Positions 16,800 through 26,543 of a stretch of DNA of 64,000 nucleotides are shown piece by piece. A program made the translations under genes and the position numbers. Every line of letters begins with the position of its first letter. Within the stretch, counting starts at the first letter, position 1. The stretch is from Rhizobium sp. P32RR-XVIII (GTDB taxonomy: Bacteria; Pseudomonadota; Alphaproteobacteria; Rhizobiales; Rhizobiaceae): the NCBI RefSeq assembly GCF_012641395.1, contig NZ_JABAIH010000012.1, forward strand, positions 62,001 to 126,000, in the 5' to 3' direction. The notes under the pieces are model-generated. The model saw only the letters and a list, made by a program, of their open reading frames with translations. It was not told the DNA's origin and made no database searches.

Positions 16800-17663
16800 T
16801 CAAATCGCAATCTTTTCCGCAACGTCGAAAAAGGCTTCGCGGATATTCTGCGAGATCGTGCCAGGATGGCCGTTGGCAATAGTGTTCCCGTCGACGGAAA
16901 CTACGGGAAAACAAATGCTTGTGGCGGCCGTAATAAAAACCTCGCGCGCCGCCAGCATTTCGGCAACCGTGAAGTTGCGCTCGGCGATTCGGAGGCCGAG
17001 CTTCGCCCCGACATCCATCAGCGTCGTGCGTGTGATGCCGCGCAGTATGCCATGCTCGGCCGGCCGGGTGATCAGCGTACCGTCCGCGTCGACGATCCAG
17101 ACGTTGGTCGCAGCCCCCTCTGTCACGAAGCCGTCGGTGTCAACATAGATCGCCTCCTGAGCGCCGGCCTCCTTCGCCTGCTGCCGGGCCATGGCATTGG
17201 AAAGAAGGCCGACGGTCTTGATGTCGACGCGATCCCAGCGATTCTCGGGAACGGTGATCGCTTTGATGCCGTTTGCATTTTTCTTTGCAATAACCGACGG
17301 ATCGGTGCTCTTGGCCGTGATGACCAATGAAGGCTTGGTGCCTTCAGCCGGAAAGGCATGGTCACGGCGGGCGACGCCGCGCGTCACCTGCATATAGAAC
17401 AGGCCGTTTCGCACTTTGTTTCGCCGCGCCGTTTCGCGAATGACATGGATCATCGCCTCACGGCTCATCGGCCAGGCGATGCGCAACTCGCCAAGCGAGC
17501 GGTTCAACCGGTCAAGATGGCGCGTCATGTCGACGATGTAGCCGTGGCGTATCTCGCAAACCTCGTAGACGCCGTCGGCAAACTGGTAGCCCCGGTCTTC
17601 GATGTGCACCGCTGCGTCGGCGTGCGGTACGTAGCGACCATTGACGTAGGAAATTCTCGGCAT
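16800..17663 (-). CDS. dat: D-amino-acid aminotransferase
   Basis: PLP-dependent fold-IV transaminase, 287 residues, starting MPRISYVNGRYVPHADAAVHIEDRGYQF in separate blocks typical of D-alanine aminotransferases. The PLP lysine lies in DIKTVGLLSNAMARQQAK near residue 145; EGAATNVWIVDADG near 178 and LRGITRTTLMDV near 205 bind cofactor. It exchanges amino groups between D-amino acids and 2-oxo acids, feeding D-alanine/D-glutamate pools. A branched-chain aminotransferase or 4-amino-4-deoxychorismate lyase activity cannot be excluded from sequence alone. Located between ntrX and hfq as in other Rhizobiaceae. Confidence 0.88.
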   Translation of the reverse strand: MPRISYVNGRYVPHADAAVHIEDRGYQFADGVYEVCEIRHGYIVDMTRHLDRLNRSLGELRIAWPMSREAMIHVIRETARRNKVRNGLFYMQVTRGVARRDHAFPAEGTKPSLVITAKSTDPSVIAKKNANGIKAITVPENRWDRVDIKTVGLLSNAMARQQAKEAGAQEAIYVDTDGFVTEGAATNVWIVDADGTLITRPAEHGILRGITRTTLMDVGAKLGLRIAERNFTVAEMLAAREVFITAATSICFPVVSVDGNTIANGHPGTISQNIREAFFDVAEKIAI

Positions 17664-17726
17664 GGGAAACCTGATTGTGAGGCAATGGACGAGGGGGCCG
17701 GCGCAATATATCCGCGCCGGCAGCAG

Positions 17727-19091
17727 TCAGACGCCGAGCGATTTCAGCTTGCGGTGGAGCGCGGAGCGTTCCATGCCGACGAATTCCGCCGTGCGCGAAA
17801 TGTTGCCGCCGAAACGGTTGATCTGCGCGATCAGGTAGTCCTTTTCGAACATCTCGCGGGCTTCACGCAGCGGAAGGGTCATGATGTGGTAATCATTCTT
17901 GGTGGAGACCTTCGGCAGCATGTCGCCGAGGTCCGTGGGCAGCATGTCGGCTGTGATCGGCGCGTCCGGGCCATCCGAGCGCGCAAGGATCATCAGACGT
18001 TCAATATTGTTGCGCAGCTGGCGGATATTGCCCGGCCAGTCATGTGCCTGCAGCACCGCCATCGCATCGTCACCGATACGACGCAGACGAATGCCCGCCT
18101 GCTCGGAAATCTGACGCATCAATTGATCGACGAGGAAGGGGATATCCTCGCGCCGCTCCGCCAGTGCGGGAACCCGAACGGGAACGACCGCAAGGCGGTG
18201 GTAGAGATCTTCGCGGAACCAGCCTTCGGCAATCCGGCTTTCGAGATTGTAAGCCGTCGACGAGATGATGCGAACGTCGACCTTGACGCGCTTCGAACCG
18301 CCAACCCGCTCGAATTGCTGGTCGACGAGCACCCGCAGGATCTTGTTCTGCGTCTCGCGCGGCATTTCGCCGACTTCATCAAGGTAAAGGATGCCGCGAT
18401 GGGCCTCTTCCAGCGCTCCGACCTTGCGCGCCTGGCCGGGCGAGCCTTCCGTACCGAACAGCGCGATTTCCATGCGATCCGGCGTGATATTCGCAGCGTT
18501 CAGCGCAACGAACGGCCCGTTGGCCCGCGCCGACTTCTTATGGATCATGCGCGCCACCAGCTCCTTGCCGGAGCCGGATGCGCCGGAAATCATGATGCGG
18601 CTATTGGTCGGCGAGACTTTCTCGATCGTCTGGCGAAGCTGCGAGACGGCGACCGAAGTACCGATCAGTTCAACCGCATCGCCAGCCCGGCGCTTTAGCT
18701 CGGACACTTCGCGCTTCAGCTTCAAGTTTTCCAGCGCGCGTTCAGCGATCAGGATGAGGCGGTCAGCTTTGAATGGCTTCTCGATAAAATCGAAGGCGCC
18801 GCGCTTTATCGCGGAAACGGCGGTCTCGATATTGCCGTGGCCCGAAATCATCACAATTGGGATATCGGGATGACGGACCTTGATCTCGTCCAGCAAGGAA
18901 AGACCGTCAAGCTTGCTGCCCTGCATCCAGATATCGAGAAAGATCAGCCGCGGCGCGCGATCCGAGATCGCGGCGAGCGCGCTGTCGCTGTCGTGCGCAG
19001 TCCGTGTCTCGTGTCCTTCATCCGAGAGAATGCCGGAGACGATCTCGCGGATATCGTGCTCATCATCGACGACGAGAATATCAGAGGCCAT
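17727..19091 (-). CDS. ntrX: nitrogen/redox response regulator NtrX
   Basis: 454 residues from an ATG at 19091 (MASDILVVDDEHD). Receiver domain with phospho-acceptor aspartate in FLDIWMQGSKLDG near residue 52, an AAA+ domain with Walker A GASGSGKELVA near 165 and Walker B ILYLDEVGEMP near 230, and a C-terminal Fis-type helix-turn-helix (ISRTAEFVGMERSALHRKL). The sigma-54 contact loop GAFTGA seen in NtrC is replaced here by EGSPGQARKVG, so it probably does not activate sigma-54 directly and acts as another kind of regulator. It overlaps ntrY by 11 bases. Confidence 0.95.
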   Translation of the reverse strand: MASDILVVDDEHDIREIVSGILSDEGHETRTAHDSDSALAAISDRAPRLIFLDIWMQGSKLDGLSLLDEIKVRHPDIPIVMISGHGNIETAVSAIKRGAFDFIEKPFKADRLILIAERALENLKLKREVSELKRRAGDAVELIGTSVAVSQLRQTIEKVSPTNSRIMISGASGSGKELVARMIHKKSARANGPFVALNAANITPDRMEIALFGTEGSPGQARKVGALEEAHRGILYLDEVGEMPRETQNKILRVLVDQQFERVGGSKRVKVDVRIISSTAYNLESRIAEGWFREDLYHRLAVVPVRVPALAERREDIPFLVDQLMRQISEQAGIRLRRIGDDAMAVLQAHDWPGNIRQLRNNIERLMILARSDGPDAPITADMLPTDLGDMLPKVSTKNDYHIMTLPLREAREMFEKDYLIAQINRFGGNISRTAEFVGMERSALHRKLKSLGV

Positions 19092-21351
19092 AAACACTTT
19101 CCTTGTCACTTGATGCCGGGGTCGTCGGGGTCTGGTCGATGCGCGGCAGATGCACGCGGATCATGGCTCCCCTTCCCTGGTCGAAATCTGTGGGCGCATC
19201 GTGCAGTTCCAGCTGCCCGCCGTGCTCTTCAATGATCTTCTTGACGATCGCGAGGCCGAGCCCGGTGCCCTTGTCGCGCATGGTCATATACGGCTCCAGG
19301 ATGCTGTGCCTGTTCTCCACCGGCAGACCGCGGCCGTTGTCGATGACGTCGACCGTGAACCGGTCCCGTCCCTCATCCAGCGACGCCCGCACAAGAACCT
19401 TGCGCTCCTCGCGTTCTCCGCTCGGCACGGCCTCAATCGCTTCGACCGAATTCTTGATCAGGTTTCCGAAGGCCTGGCCCAACATGCGGCTGTCGAACAG
19501 TCCCTTCAGCGGCTGGTCGCCGAATTCCTGAAGAAAGGTCACATGGGCATTGCCCATCTCACGCAGGAAGATGGCATCGCGCAGGATCTCGCGAAGGTCG
19601 CTAGGCTCTTTCGTCGGCTTGGGCATGCGGGCAAACGCCGAGAACTCATCGACCATCCGGCCGATATCGCCGACCTGCCGGATGATCGTGTCGGTGCATT
19701 GGTCGAAGACCGTGCGGTCGTCCTGATTGATCTGCTTTCCGTAGCGGCGCTGGATGCGTTCAGCGGAGAGCTGGATCGGCGTCAGCGGATTCTTGATCTC
19801 GTGGGCAATGCGCCTCGCCACGTCGCCCCATGCCGTCGAGCGCTGCGCAATCACGAGATCCGTAATGTCGTCGAGCGTGATCACGTAGGAATCTCTAGTG
19901 TCTCGAACTTCCTCGCGAGTAACTTGCACGCTGAGCGTTCGCACCGTTCCGCCGCGTACAAGCGCAATCTGCTTGCGGAAGTCACCGCGATAGCGCGACG
20001 CTGCTTCCGTGAGAACCTGATCGACCTCGGGCGCAATTTCATTCAGCTGCTTCCCGAGCATGTCGGGCGCAGACAGCGTCATCAGCGTCTCGGCGGAGCT
20101 GTTGACGATCGTGATCCGGCGGTCGCTCCCGACACCGATCACCGCCGCGGTCACACCCGACAGGACAGCCTCGATAAAGCGACGGCGGTCGTCGACCTCG
20201 TCCTTTGCCTCCAGAATCTCATCACGCTGCGTGCGGATTTCCGAGATCATCTTGTTGAATGTGCGGGACAGGCTCGCAACGTCGCCGTCGACCGCATGCA
20301 CCGGCACGACAATGTCCATATTGCCGGAGGCCACGCTGTCAGCAGCGGTGATCAGCAAGCGGATCGGGCGAACGATCCGGTCGGCAACGGCGATGGCCGT
20401 CCAGATAGCCGCGAGCAGAACGATCAAGGCAAAGCCGATATAGAGAACAGCGAATGCGATCTGTAGGGAAACGCGTCCCGCCTCCATCGAGCGGTATTCC
20501 GTCGCATTCTCCTCCATCATGCGCATCGCGCCCATGACCTTGGGGTCGACGGCACGCACGGTGTAGAGGAACGCGCTCGGGATCTGCTCCAGCTTGATAA
20601 TGGCGCCGACGAGGTTGGTCACGCCCGGCGGAATGAGGGTCGGCTGTCCTGCCGCGGCTTTCTGCAGTGCATCCGGGGGAATTGCCGGCAAGGGCTTTTC
20701 GGTCTTGATATCCGCCTGAACGATGACCGTGCCGTCACTCTCGACGAGGAACGCCCCAAGCAGGCCGCGGCCGCGCGCCTGGCGCGTCATCAGGTCCGCA
20801 AAGCCCGTGCGGTCGAGATTGTAGAGAACTCTGTTGCGTTCCAGGTCGTTAGCCATGGAAATCGTCTGGCCCTGCAGATAGCTGGCGTTCTCCATCATGT
20901 AGGCCTGACCGATATTGCGGGAGGAACTGACGATGGATTGGGTGCGCAGCGCAAACCAGCGGTCGAGCCCTGCATTCAGCGTGATACTGGCGAAGATCGC
21001 CACGAGAATCGCCGGGGTGATGGCGACGAGCGAGAACAGGACGACGATACGGATATGAAGACGGGCCGCCGCGCGGCCGCGCGAGCGGGCTTTCAGCAGC
21101 CGCACAACCTCGCGCCCGATCAGCGCGATTAGCCCCAGTACGAAGAAAGAATTCACCACGACGGAGGTGATGACGACGCGGGTGGTCGGGTCGATCGGCG
21201 TCACGCCGAGCAGGATGAAGAGTGTCAGCGTCGCGCAAAGCAAGGCGCCGCCTGCCAGGACGAGACCGGGCAAAGCAAACAGCGCCCGGCGATCGGTGAC
21301 GGTCGAAACCGTATCGCTGTCTGCCGCAGCCGGTGCCGCATCCCGCTTCAT
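19081..21351 (-). CDS. ntrY: membrane sensor histidine kinase NtrY
   Basis: 756-residue sensor kinase, partner of NtrX in nitrogen and redox/oxygen response. ATG at 21351 (MKRDAAPAAADSD). Three hydrophobic segments in the first 110 residues, a periplasmic loop of about 180 residues, another segment near 300, a HAMP domain (RIVRPIRLLITAADSVASG), a PAS domain (VIGVGSDRRITIVNSSAE), then HisKA with the phosphorylated histidine in RIAHEIKNPLTPIQL and a HATPase with N box NLIKNSVEAIEA and G boxes VIDNGRGLP and KGTGLGLAIVKKI. Overlap with ntrX implies coupled expression; ntrC ends 218 bases upstream, so a separate promoter in that gap is likely. Confidence 0.95.
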   Translation of the reverse strand: MKRDAAPAAADSDTVSTVTDRRALFALPGLVLAGGALLCATLTLFILLGVTPIDPTTRVVITSVVVNSFFVLGLIALIGREVVRLLKARSRGRAAARLHIRIVVLFSLVAITPAILVAIFASITLNAGLDRWFALRTQSIVSSSRNIGQAYMMENASYLQGQTISMANDLERNRVLYNLDRTGFADLMTRQARGRGLLGAFLVESDGTVIVQADIKTEKPLPAIPPDALQKAAAGQPTLIPPGVTNLVGAIIKLEQIPSAFLYTVRAVDPKVMGAMRMMEENATEYRSMEAGRVSLQIAFAVLYIGFALIVLLAAIWTAIAVADRIVRPIRLLITAADSVASGNMDIVVPVHAVDGDVASLSRTFNKMISEIRTQRDEILEAKDEVDDRRRFIEAVLSGVTAAVIGVGSDRRITIVNSSAETLMTLSAPDMLGKQLNEIAPEVDQVLTEAASRYRGDFRKQIALVRGGTVRTLSVQVTREEVRDTRDSYVITLDDITDLVIAQRSTAWGDVARRIAHEIKNPLTPIQLSAERIQRRYGKQINQDDRTVFDQCTDTIIRQVGDIGRMVDEFSAFARMPKPTKEPSDLREILRDAIFLREMGNAHVTFLQEFGDQPLKGLFDSRMLGQAFGNLIKNSVEAIEAVPSGEREERKVLVRASLDEGRDRFTVDVIDNGRGLPVENRHSILEPYMTMRDKGTGLGLAIVKKIIEEHGGQLELHDAPTDFDQGRGAMIRVHLPRIDQTPTTPASSDKESVYGL

Positions 21352-21569
21352 CAAGTCGTCACTCCAAGCGGCACAGGCCGCCATCCCAGGATTCAATCGA
21401 GCGGTTCTGGATCGCTATGCAAAGCTCCGGCATGCCTCAACATTCCAGCGAAATTCCGCCGAACAACGAGCGCCGCCATCAAAGGCTTCGAAGCACTGCG
21501 ATTCCAATCCCCATGCGTGGCCTTTAAGCAACGCATTGTGGCGAAAATGCAACGCACGCTGCTGGGTTG

Positions 21570-23021
21570 TCAAGCTGTACGGGAGCTCCGGTAGACAGAG
21601 ACACCGAGTTCCCGGATCTTCTTGCGCAAGGTATTGCGATTGAGGCCGAGCAGGTCTGCCGCCTTGATCTGGTTGCCGCGTGTGGCAGTCAATGCCGCAA
21701 GAATGAGCGGATACTCCATCTCGGTCAGAACCCTGTCGTAAAGCCCGGAAGGCGGCAGATTTTCGCCGAAACTTGCGAAATAGGTCCGCATGTTTTCCTC
21801 CACGGCCTGCGCGATCGTCATCGATCCCGCACGGATCGGGCTCTTGTCGATCGGGCTGTCCGGGACGTCGGACCGAAGCTCTGATTCAATGATTTCGCGG
21901 GTGATCACATCCTGTGGATAAAGTGCGACAAGGCGGCGGATGAGGTTCTCCAACTCGCGGACGTTGCCCGGCCAGGCATAGGCCTTCATCAGTTCGATAG
22001 CTTCCTGGTCGAAGCGCTTGGTGCCAAGCCCTTCCTTCTCCGCCTGCTGGATGAAGTGCCGGACGAGATCGGGAATATCCTCCGCGCGGTCGCGCAACGG
22101 CGGCAGCCGCAACGGCACGACATTCAGACGATAGTAGAGATCCTCGCGGAACAGACCCTGGTTGATCGCCTGCTTCAGATCCTTGTTGGTCGCTGCGACA
22201 ATGCGAACGTCCGTGCGGATCGGCGTACGCCCGCCGACGGTCGTATATTCGCCCTGCTGCAGTACGCGCAGAAGGCGTGTCTGCGCGTCCATCGGCATGT
22301 CGCCGATTTCGTCGAGGAACAGCGTGCCGCCCTCGGCCTGTTCGAAGCGGCCGGTGGAGCGGGTCTGAGCGCCGGTGAAGGCGCCCTTTTCGTGACCGAA
22401 CAGCTCGGATTCAATCAGGTCGCGAGGGATCGCCGCCATGTTGATGGCGACAAACGGACCGTTCCGGCGCTTGCCGTAGTCGTGCAAGGCGCGTGCCACG
22501 AGCTCCTTGCCGGTACCCGATTCACCCGTGATCATCAGCGTCAGGTCCGTCTGCATCAGGCGTGCGAGAACGCGATAGATTTCCTGCATGGCCGCGGAGC
22601 GGCCGACAAGCGGCATGCCGTCCTGCATGTCCTCATCGAGCTTCGCCGGCTTCTTCTTCGGTTCGGCAAGCGCCCGGCCGATGATGCCGATGAGCTCCGT
22701 GAGGTCGAAGGGCTTCGGAAGATAGTCGTAGGCCCCCTTCTCGGATGCCTTGATGGCGGTCATGAAGGTGTTCTGCGCGCTCATGACGAGAACCGGCAGT
22801 TCGGGGCGCGCCTTCTTGATTCTCGGCAACAGGTCGAAGGCATTCTCGTCCGGCATCACGACGTCGGTCACGACAAGATCGCCTTCTCCTGCAGACACCC
22901 AACGCCAGAGAGTGGCAGCGTTGGAGGTGATGCGGACATCATAACCCGCACGGCTGAGCGCCTGATTGAGCACGGTACGGATGGCCGCGTCATCATCTGC
23001 GACGAGGATCGTTGCTGTCAT
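21570..23021 (-). CDS. ntrC: nitrogen regulation response regulator NtrC
   Basis: Sigma-54 activator of nitrogen-starvation genes, 483 residues. The ATG at 23021 overlaps the ntrB stop by four bases (ATGA). Receiver domain with the phospho-aspartate in VVTDVVMPDENAF near residue 54; AAA+ domain with Walker A GESGTGKELVA near 170, an intact GAFTGA sigma-54 loop (GHEKGAFTGAQTRS), Walker B LFLDEIGDMP; C-terminal Fis helix-turn-helix (ALTATRGNQIKAADLLGLN). All features needed for activation are present, in contrast to the neighbouring ntrX. Confidence 0.97.
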   Translation of the reverse strand: MTATILVADDDAAIRTVLNQALSRAGYDVRITSNAATLWRWVSAGEGDLVVTDVVMPDENAFDLLPRIKKARPELPVLVMSAQNTFMTAIKASEKGAYDYLPKPFDLTELIGIIGRALAEPKKKPAKLDEDMQDGMPLVGRSAAMQEIYRVLARLMQTDLTLMITGESGTGKELVARALHDYGKRRNGPFVAINMAAIPRDLIESELFGHEKGAFTGAQTRSTGRFEQAEGGTLFLDEIGDMPMDAQTRLLRVLQQGEYTTVGGRTPIRTDVRIVAATNKDLKQAINQGLFREDLYYRLNVVPLRLPPLRDRAEDIPDLVRHFIQQAEKEGLGTKRFDQEAIELMKAYAWPGNVRELENLIRRLVALYPQDVITREIIESELRSDVPDSPIDKSPIRAGSMTIAQAVEENMRTYFASFGENLPPSGLYDRVLTEMEYPLILAALTATRGNQIKAADLLGLNRNTLRKKIRELGVSVYRSSRTA

Positions 23022-24160
23022 CGAGAAGTTCCTGTGGGGTTTGCCGCGTCTTCGGCCGAGGCATCCTTGGATGCCGGCATGAGGACGCGGAACGTCGTCT
23101 TGTTGTTCTGGCTGTCGCATTCGATGATGCCGCCGTGATCGCCGATGATCTTGGCGACCAGCGCAAGACCAAGTCCGCTGCCGTTTGTTTTCGTGGTGAT
23201 GAACGGATCAAACAGATGCGGCAGCAAGTCAGCAGGCACGCCGGGTCCGTTGTCCTGTACACAGAACTCCAGCGGCAACGAGATCTTCTCGCGGGTTCCG
23301 GCGACGGACAGGCGGATGCCGGGGCGATAGGCGGTCGTCAGCAGGATCTCGCCGTCCTGCCGGTCTCCGACCGCTTCGGCCGCGTTCTTGACGAGGTTCA
23401 GGAAGACCTGCACAAGCTGATCACGGTTGGCGTAGACAGCGGGCAGCGACGGATCGTAGCTCTCGGTGATGCGGATATGCCGGGCAAATCCCGCCTTTGC
23501 CCCCGCCTTCACATGATCGAGCACGGAATGGATATTGACCGGTACCCGATCGACCGGCCGTTCGTCGGAGAACACTTCCATCCGATCAACCAGCGATACG
23601 ATGCGATCGGTCTCGTCGCAGATGAGCCTCGTCAGCGAGCGGTCGTCATCGACGACCGACTGCTCGAGAAGCTGCGCCGCGCCGCGAATGCCGGACAGCG
23701 GGTTCTTGATCTCGTGCGCGAGCATCGAGGCGAGGCCCGTCACGGATCGTGCGGCTGCCCGATGCGTCAGCTGGCGGTCGATCTTGTCGGCCATCGAGCG
23801 CTCCTGGAACACGATCACGACGGATCCGGGCTCGCTGACCAGCGGCGCGACATAGAGGTCGACCAGCTTGTCCTGGCCAAGACGGGGCGAGCTCAGGTCG
23901 ACGCGATATTCGTTAACCGGCGCCTTGCGTTCACGCACCTGATCGATCAAGGCCAGCAGCGGGCTGCCGAACGGGATAAACGTGGAAATCTTGTAGCGCG
24001 CGAGGTGCGATGCACTGGCGCCAAAAAACGCTTCCGCCTCCCAGTTGGCGAAGGCGATCAAGCCCGCCTCGTCGACCATCACGACCGGGTTTTGAATTGC
24101 GTTGAGCACCGCCATCGCGACTGCTCCGCCGGTTTGATCGGCTTGGCCCTTGTCCATCAT
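23018..24160 (-). CDS. ntrB: nitrogen sensor kinase/phosphatase NtrB
   Basis: Soluble PII-responsive kinase that phosphorylates NtrC, 380 residues. Start ATGATGG at 24160, where ATGA overlaps the dusB stop. PAS domain at residues 15-130 (VVMVDEAGLIAFANWEAE), HisKA with the phosphorylated His in SMLAHEIKNPLSGIRG near 170, HATPase with N box NLVKNAAEAVG, G1 VQDNGPGVP and G2 GSGLGLALVAKI. No membrane segment. Translationally coupled on both sides (dusB and ntrC). Confidence 0.97.
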   Translation of the reverse strand: MMDKGQADQTGGAVAMAVLNAIQNPVVMVDEAGLIAFANWEAEAFFGASASHLARYKISTFIPFGSPLLALIDQVRERKAPVNEYRVDLSSPRLGQDKLVDLYVAPLVSEPGSVVIVFQERSMADKIDRQLTHRAAARSVTGLASMLAHEIKNPLSGIRGAAQLLEQSVVDDDRSLTRLICDETDRIVSLVDRMEVFSDERPVDRVPVNIHSVLDHVKAGAKAGFARHIRITESYDPSLPAVYANRDQLVQVFLNLVKNAAEAVGDRQDGEILLTTAYRPGIRLSVAGTREKISLPLEFCVQDNGPGVPADLLPHLFDPFITTKTNGSGLGLALVAKIIGDHGGIIECDSQNNKTTFRVLMPASKDASAEDAANPTGTSR

Positions 24161-25179
24161 GCCGCCTCCCGGCTTTCTGAAAGCTCCAACCCGCCCGCCA
24201 GTGCGTCACGCAGGCGCGCGATGACGTCTCCGGGCGTTTGCGACGTCATGATTGCCGCCTTCTCTGCAGCTGGTAGCGACTGCGCGAAACGCTCGAGGTA
24301 CCAGCCAAGATGCTTGCGCGCGTGGCGGATCGCCGTTGCGGCTCCGTAAAAGTCCAGCATCATCTCGTAGTGCTCGACGACAATGTCGGGAACCGCGCTT
24401 GTCGCGGGACCGGCTTCGCCTGCCAGCACGCCTGCCTGCCATGGGCGCCCCTGACAACCCCGGCCGATCATGACTGCATCGGCGCCCGAGCGGCGAAGGA
24501 TCTCCTGAGCATCGTCATGCGTCTCGACATCGCCATTTGCGATCAGCGGGACCGAAATCACATCGCGAACGGCGCGGATCGCATTCCAGTCAGCCTTGCC
24601 CTCGTAGAACTGCATACGGGTTCGGCCATGGATGGTGATCAGCTTCACGCCTGCATCTTCGGCGCGTTTGGCGATGTCAGGGGCGTTGAGCGAATTTTCG
24701 TCCCAGCCGAGCCGCATCTTCAGCGTGACCGGGATATCGACCGCCTTCACCGTCGCCTCGATAAGGCCCAGCGCATGATCGGGATCGCGCATCAGCGCAG
24801 AGCCGGAATAGCCGCCGATCACCTTCTTGGCCGGGCAGCCCATGTTGATGTCGATGATGTCAGCGCCGCTGCCAGCGGCAATCTTTGCAGCCTCCGCCAT
24901 CCAATGCGCCTCGCGCCCGGCAAGCTGCACCATATGCGGCTTGAAGCCGGCCGCCTTCAGACGTGACCAGGATTCGGCCGTGTTGTTCACTAGCTCCCGG
25001 CTTGCTACCATCTCGGTCACCACCAGACCGGCGCCATAACGCCAGGCGAGTTGGCGGAAGGGCATGTCGGTGACGCCAGACATCGGCGCCAGCGCAACGC
25101 GGTTGCGCACGGAGACATTTCCGATCTGCAAGGGCGCGGCAAGATTGATGGAATGCAATTGATTATCTTTCAGGCACAC
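24157..25179 (-). CDS. dusB: tRNA-dihydrouridine synthase DusB (NifR3-type)
   Basis: FMN enzyme reducing uridines in the D-loop of tRNAs; historically nifR3 because it heads the ntrBC operon in Rhodobacter and rhizobia. 340 residues from a GTG at 25179; a TTG at 25158 (HSINLAAPL) is a reasonable alternative. FMN/TIM-barrel blocks RVALAPMSGVTDMPFR near 28, the catalytic cysteine in DINMGCPAKKV near 108, KMRLGWDE near 150, HGRTRMQFYEG near 180, NGDVETHDDA near 208 and MIGRGCQGRPW near 228. First gene of a dusB-ntrB-ntrC operon with four-base overlaps. Confidence 0.95.
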   Translation of the reverse strand: MCLKDNQLHSINLAAPLQIGNVSVRNRVALAPMSGVTDMPFRQLAWRYGAGLVVTEMVASRELVNNTAESWSRLKAAGFKPHMVQLAGREAHWMAEAAKIAAGSGADIIDINMGCPAKKVIGGYSGSALMRDPDHALGLIEATVKAVDIPVTLKMRLGWDENSLNAPDIAKRAEDAGVKLITIHGRTRMQFYEGKADWNAIRAVRDVISVPLIANGDVETHDDAQEILRRSGADAVMIGRGCQGRPWQAGVLAGEAGPATSAVPDIVVEHYEMMLDFYGAATAIRHARKHLGWYLERFAQSLPAAEKAAIMTSQTPGDVIARLRDALAGGLELSESREAA

Positions 25180-25322
25180 AATGTTACTGCACGATTTTTA
25201 GCCATACTCAACGCTCTTGCCAAGGGGCTTCCGTAACAATTGATATTTTTCGGGCAAATGCTGGAAAGCGGACCGCCGAGGCGATAGAGCTGAAAGCCGC
25301 CTTCTGCATATTTTAGGGAATT

Positions 25323-26543
25323 ATGCCGCAGATGCACTCGAAGCAACCAATATCAGCTGGAATTGTCATTGTCGCCGCCGGGCGTGGCGAGCGGGCCGGC
25401 GCGCCTGAAGAAGGCCCGAAGCAATACCGCATGATCGGCGGAAAGCCGATTATCGCCCATACGCTTGAAAACTTCATGACATGGGAGCATGCGGCCCAAA
25501 TCGTCGTCGTCATCCATCCCGACGACGAGGCGCTCTTCGCAAAGGCATTCCGGCAAATCCTTTCTGCCACGCCGATCGAAACCGTTCACGGTGGGGCAAC
25601 CCGACAGCAGTCTGTTCTTGCGGGATTGAGGCATCTGAAAAACAAGGGCATCACCCACGTGCTCGTTCATGATGCCGTTCGGCCGTTCTTCGATCACCTG
25701 CTTCTCGACCGAATAGCCGATGCGTTGGCCGAGGGTGCACCGGCGGTGTTGCCCGCAATGCCCGTTGCCGACACGCTGAAGCGCGCCGACCGCGCCGGCA
25801 CGGTCCTGGAAACTGTGTCGCGTGCGCAGCTCTTTGCCGCCCAGACGCCGCAATCCTTTGCCTTTGACGCCATCCTCGACGCACATGAAAAGGCAAGCGA
25901 GATTGGCCGCACGGATTTCACCGACGACGCTTCCATCGCCGAATGGGCAGGCATCCCTGTCACGATTGTCGAAGGAGCTGCCGACAACGTGAAACTGACG
26001 GTCAAGCGGGACATTGCCTTGGCCGACAACCGGCTTTCGTCGCCGCTGCTGCCGGATGTCCGCACCGGCAACGGCTATGACGTACACCAGTTGGAGGCCG
26101 GCGACGGCGTCATTCTTTGCGGGGTTTTCATTCAGCATGACCAGCGGCTCAAGGGCCATTCGGATGCGGACGTCGCCCTGCATGCCCTGACCGATGCGCT
26201 GCTGGCCACCTGCGGCGCCGGCGATATCGGCGATCATTTTCCGCCATCAGACCCGCAGTGGAAGGGCGCGTCCTCGCGCATCTTCCTTGAACACGCAGCG
26301 ACAATCGTGCGGGATAACGGCGGAACGATCATGAATGCTGACGTCTCGCTGATAGCCGAAGCGCCGAAAATCGGTCCGCACCGCGAGGCAATGCGCGCCA
26401 ATCTTTCCGAATTTCTCGGAATCTCGATCGATCGCTGCTCGGTGAAGGCGACGACGAACGAGAAGATCGGCTTTGTTGGCCGCCGCGAAGGCATCGCGGC
26501 GATCGCAACGGCAACCGTGGTTTATCGCGGAGCGAAACGATGA
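25323..26543 (+). CDS. ispDF: bifunctional IspD/IspF enzyme of the MEP isoprenoid pathway
   Basis: Fusion protein of 406 residues. The N-terminal half is 2-C-methyl-D-erythritol 4-phosphate cytidylyltransferase (IVIVAAGRGERAGAPEEGPKQY in separate blocks near 15-35, VLVHDAVRPFF near 117), the C-terminal half is 2-C-methyl-D-erythritol 2,4-cyclodiphosphate synthase (RTGNGYDVHQLEAGD near 243 with the metal-binding Asp-x-His, GHSDADVALHALTDALLA near 278, FVGRREGIAAIATATV near the end). The fusion is normal in alphaproteobacteria. It runs divergently from dusB across a 143-base gap and overlaps the next gene by four bases (ATGA). Confidence 0.97.
   Translation: MPQMHSKQPISAGIVIVAAGRGERAGAPEEGPKQYRMIGGKPIIAHTLENFMTWEHAAQIVVVIHPDDEALFAKAFRQILSATPIETVHGGATRQQSVLAGLRHLKNKGITHVLVHDAVRPFFDHLLLDRIADALAEGAPAVLPAMPVADTLKRADRAGTVLETVSRAQLFAAQTPQSFAFDAILDAHEKASEIGRTDFTDDASIAEWAGIPVTIVEGAADNVKLTVKRDIALADNRLSSPLLPDVRTGNGYDVHQLEAGDGVILCGVFIQHDQRLKGHSDADVALHALTDALLATCGAGDIGDHFPPSDPQWKGASSRIFLEHAATIVRDNGGTIMNADVSLIAEAPKIGPHREAMRANLSEFLGISIDRCSVKATTNEKIGFVGRREGIAAIATATVVYRGAKR

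Noticed and set aside
21397..21569. Sigma-54 promoter upstream of ntrY
   Set aside because: A TGGC-like and a TGCA-like word occur near 21538-21550 but at the wrong distance (GG to GC spacing of 7 instead of 10).
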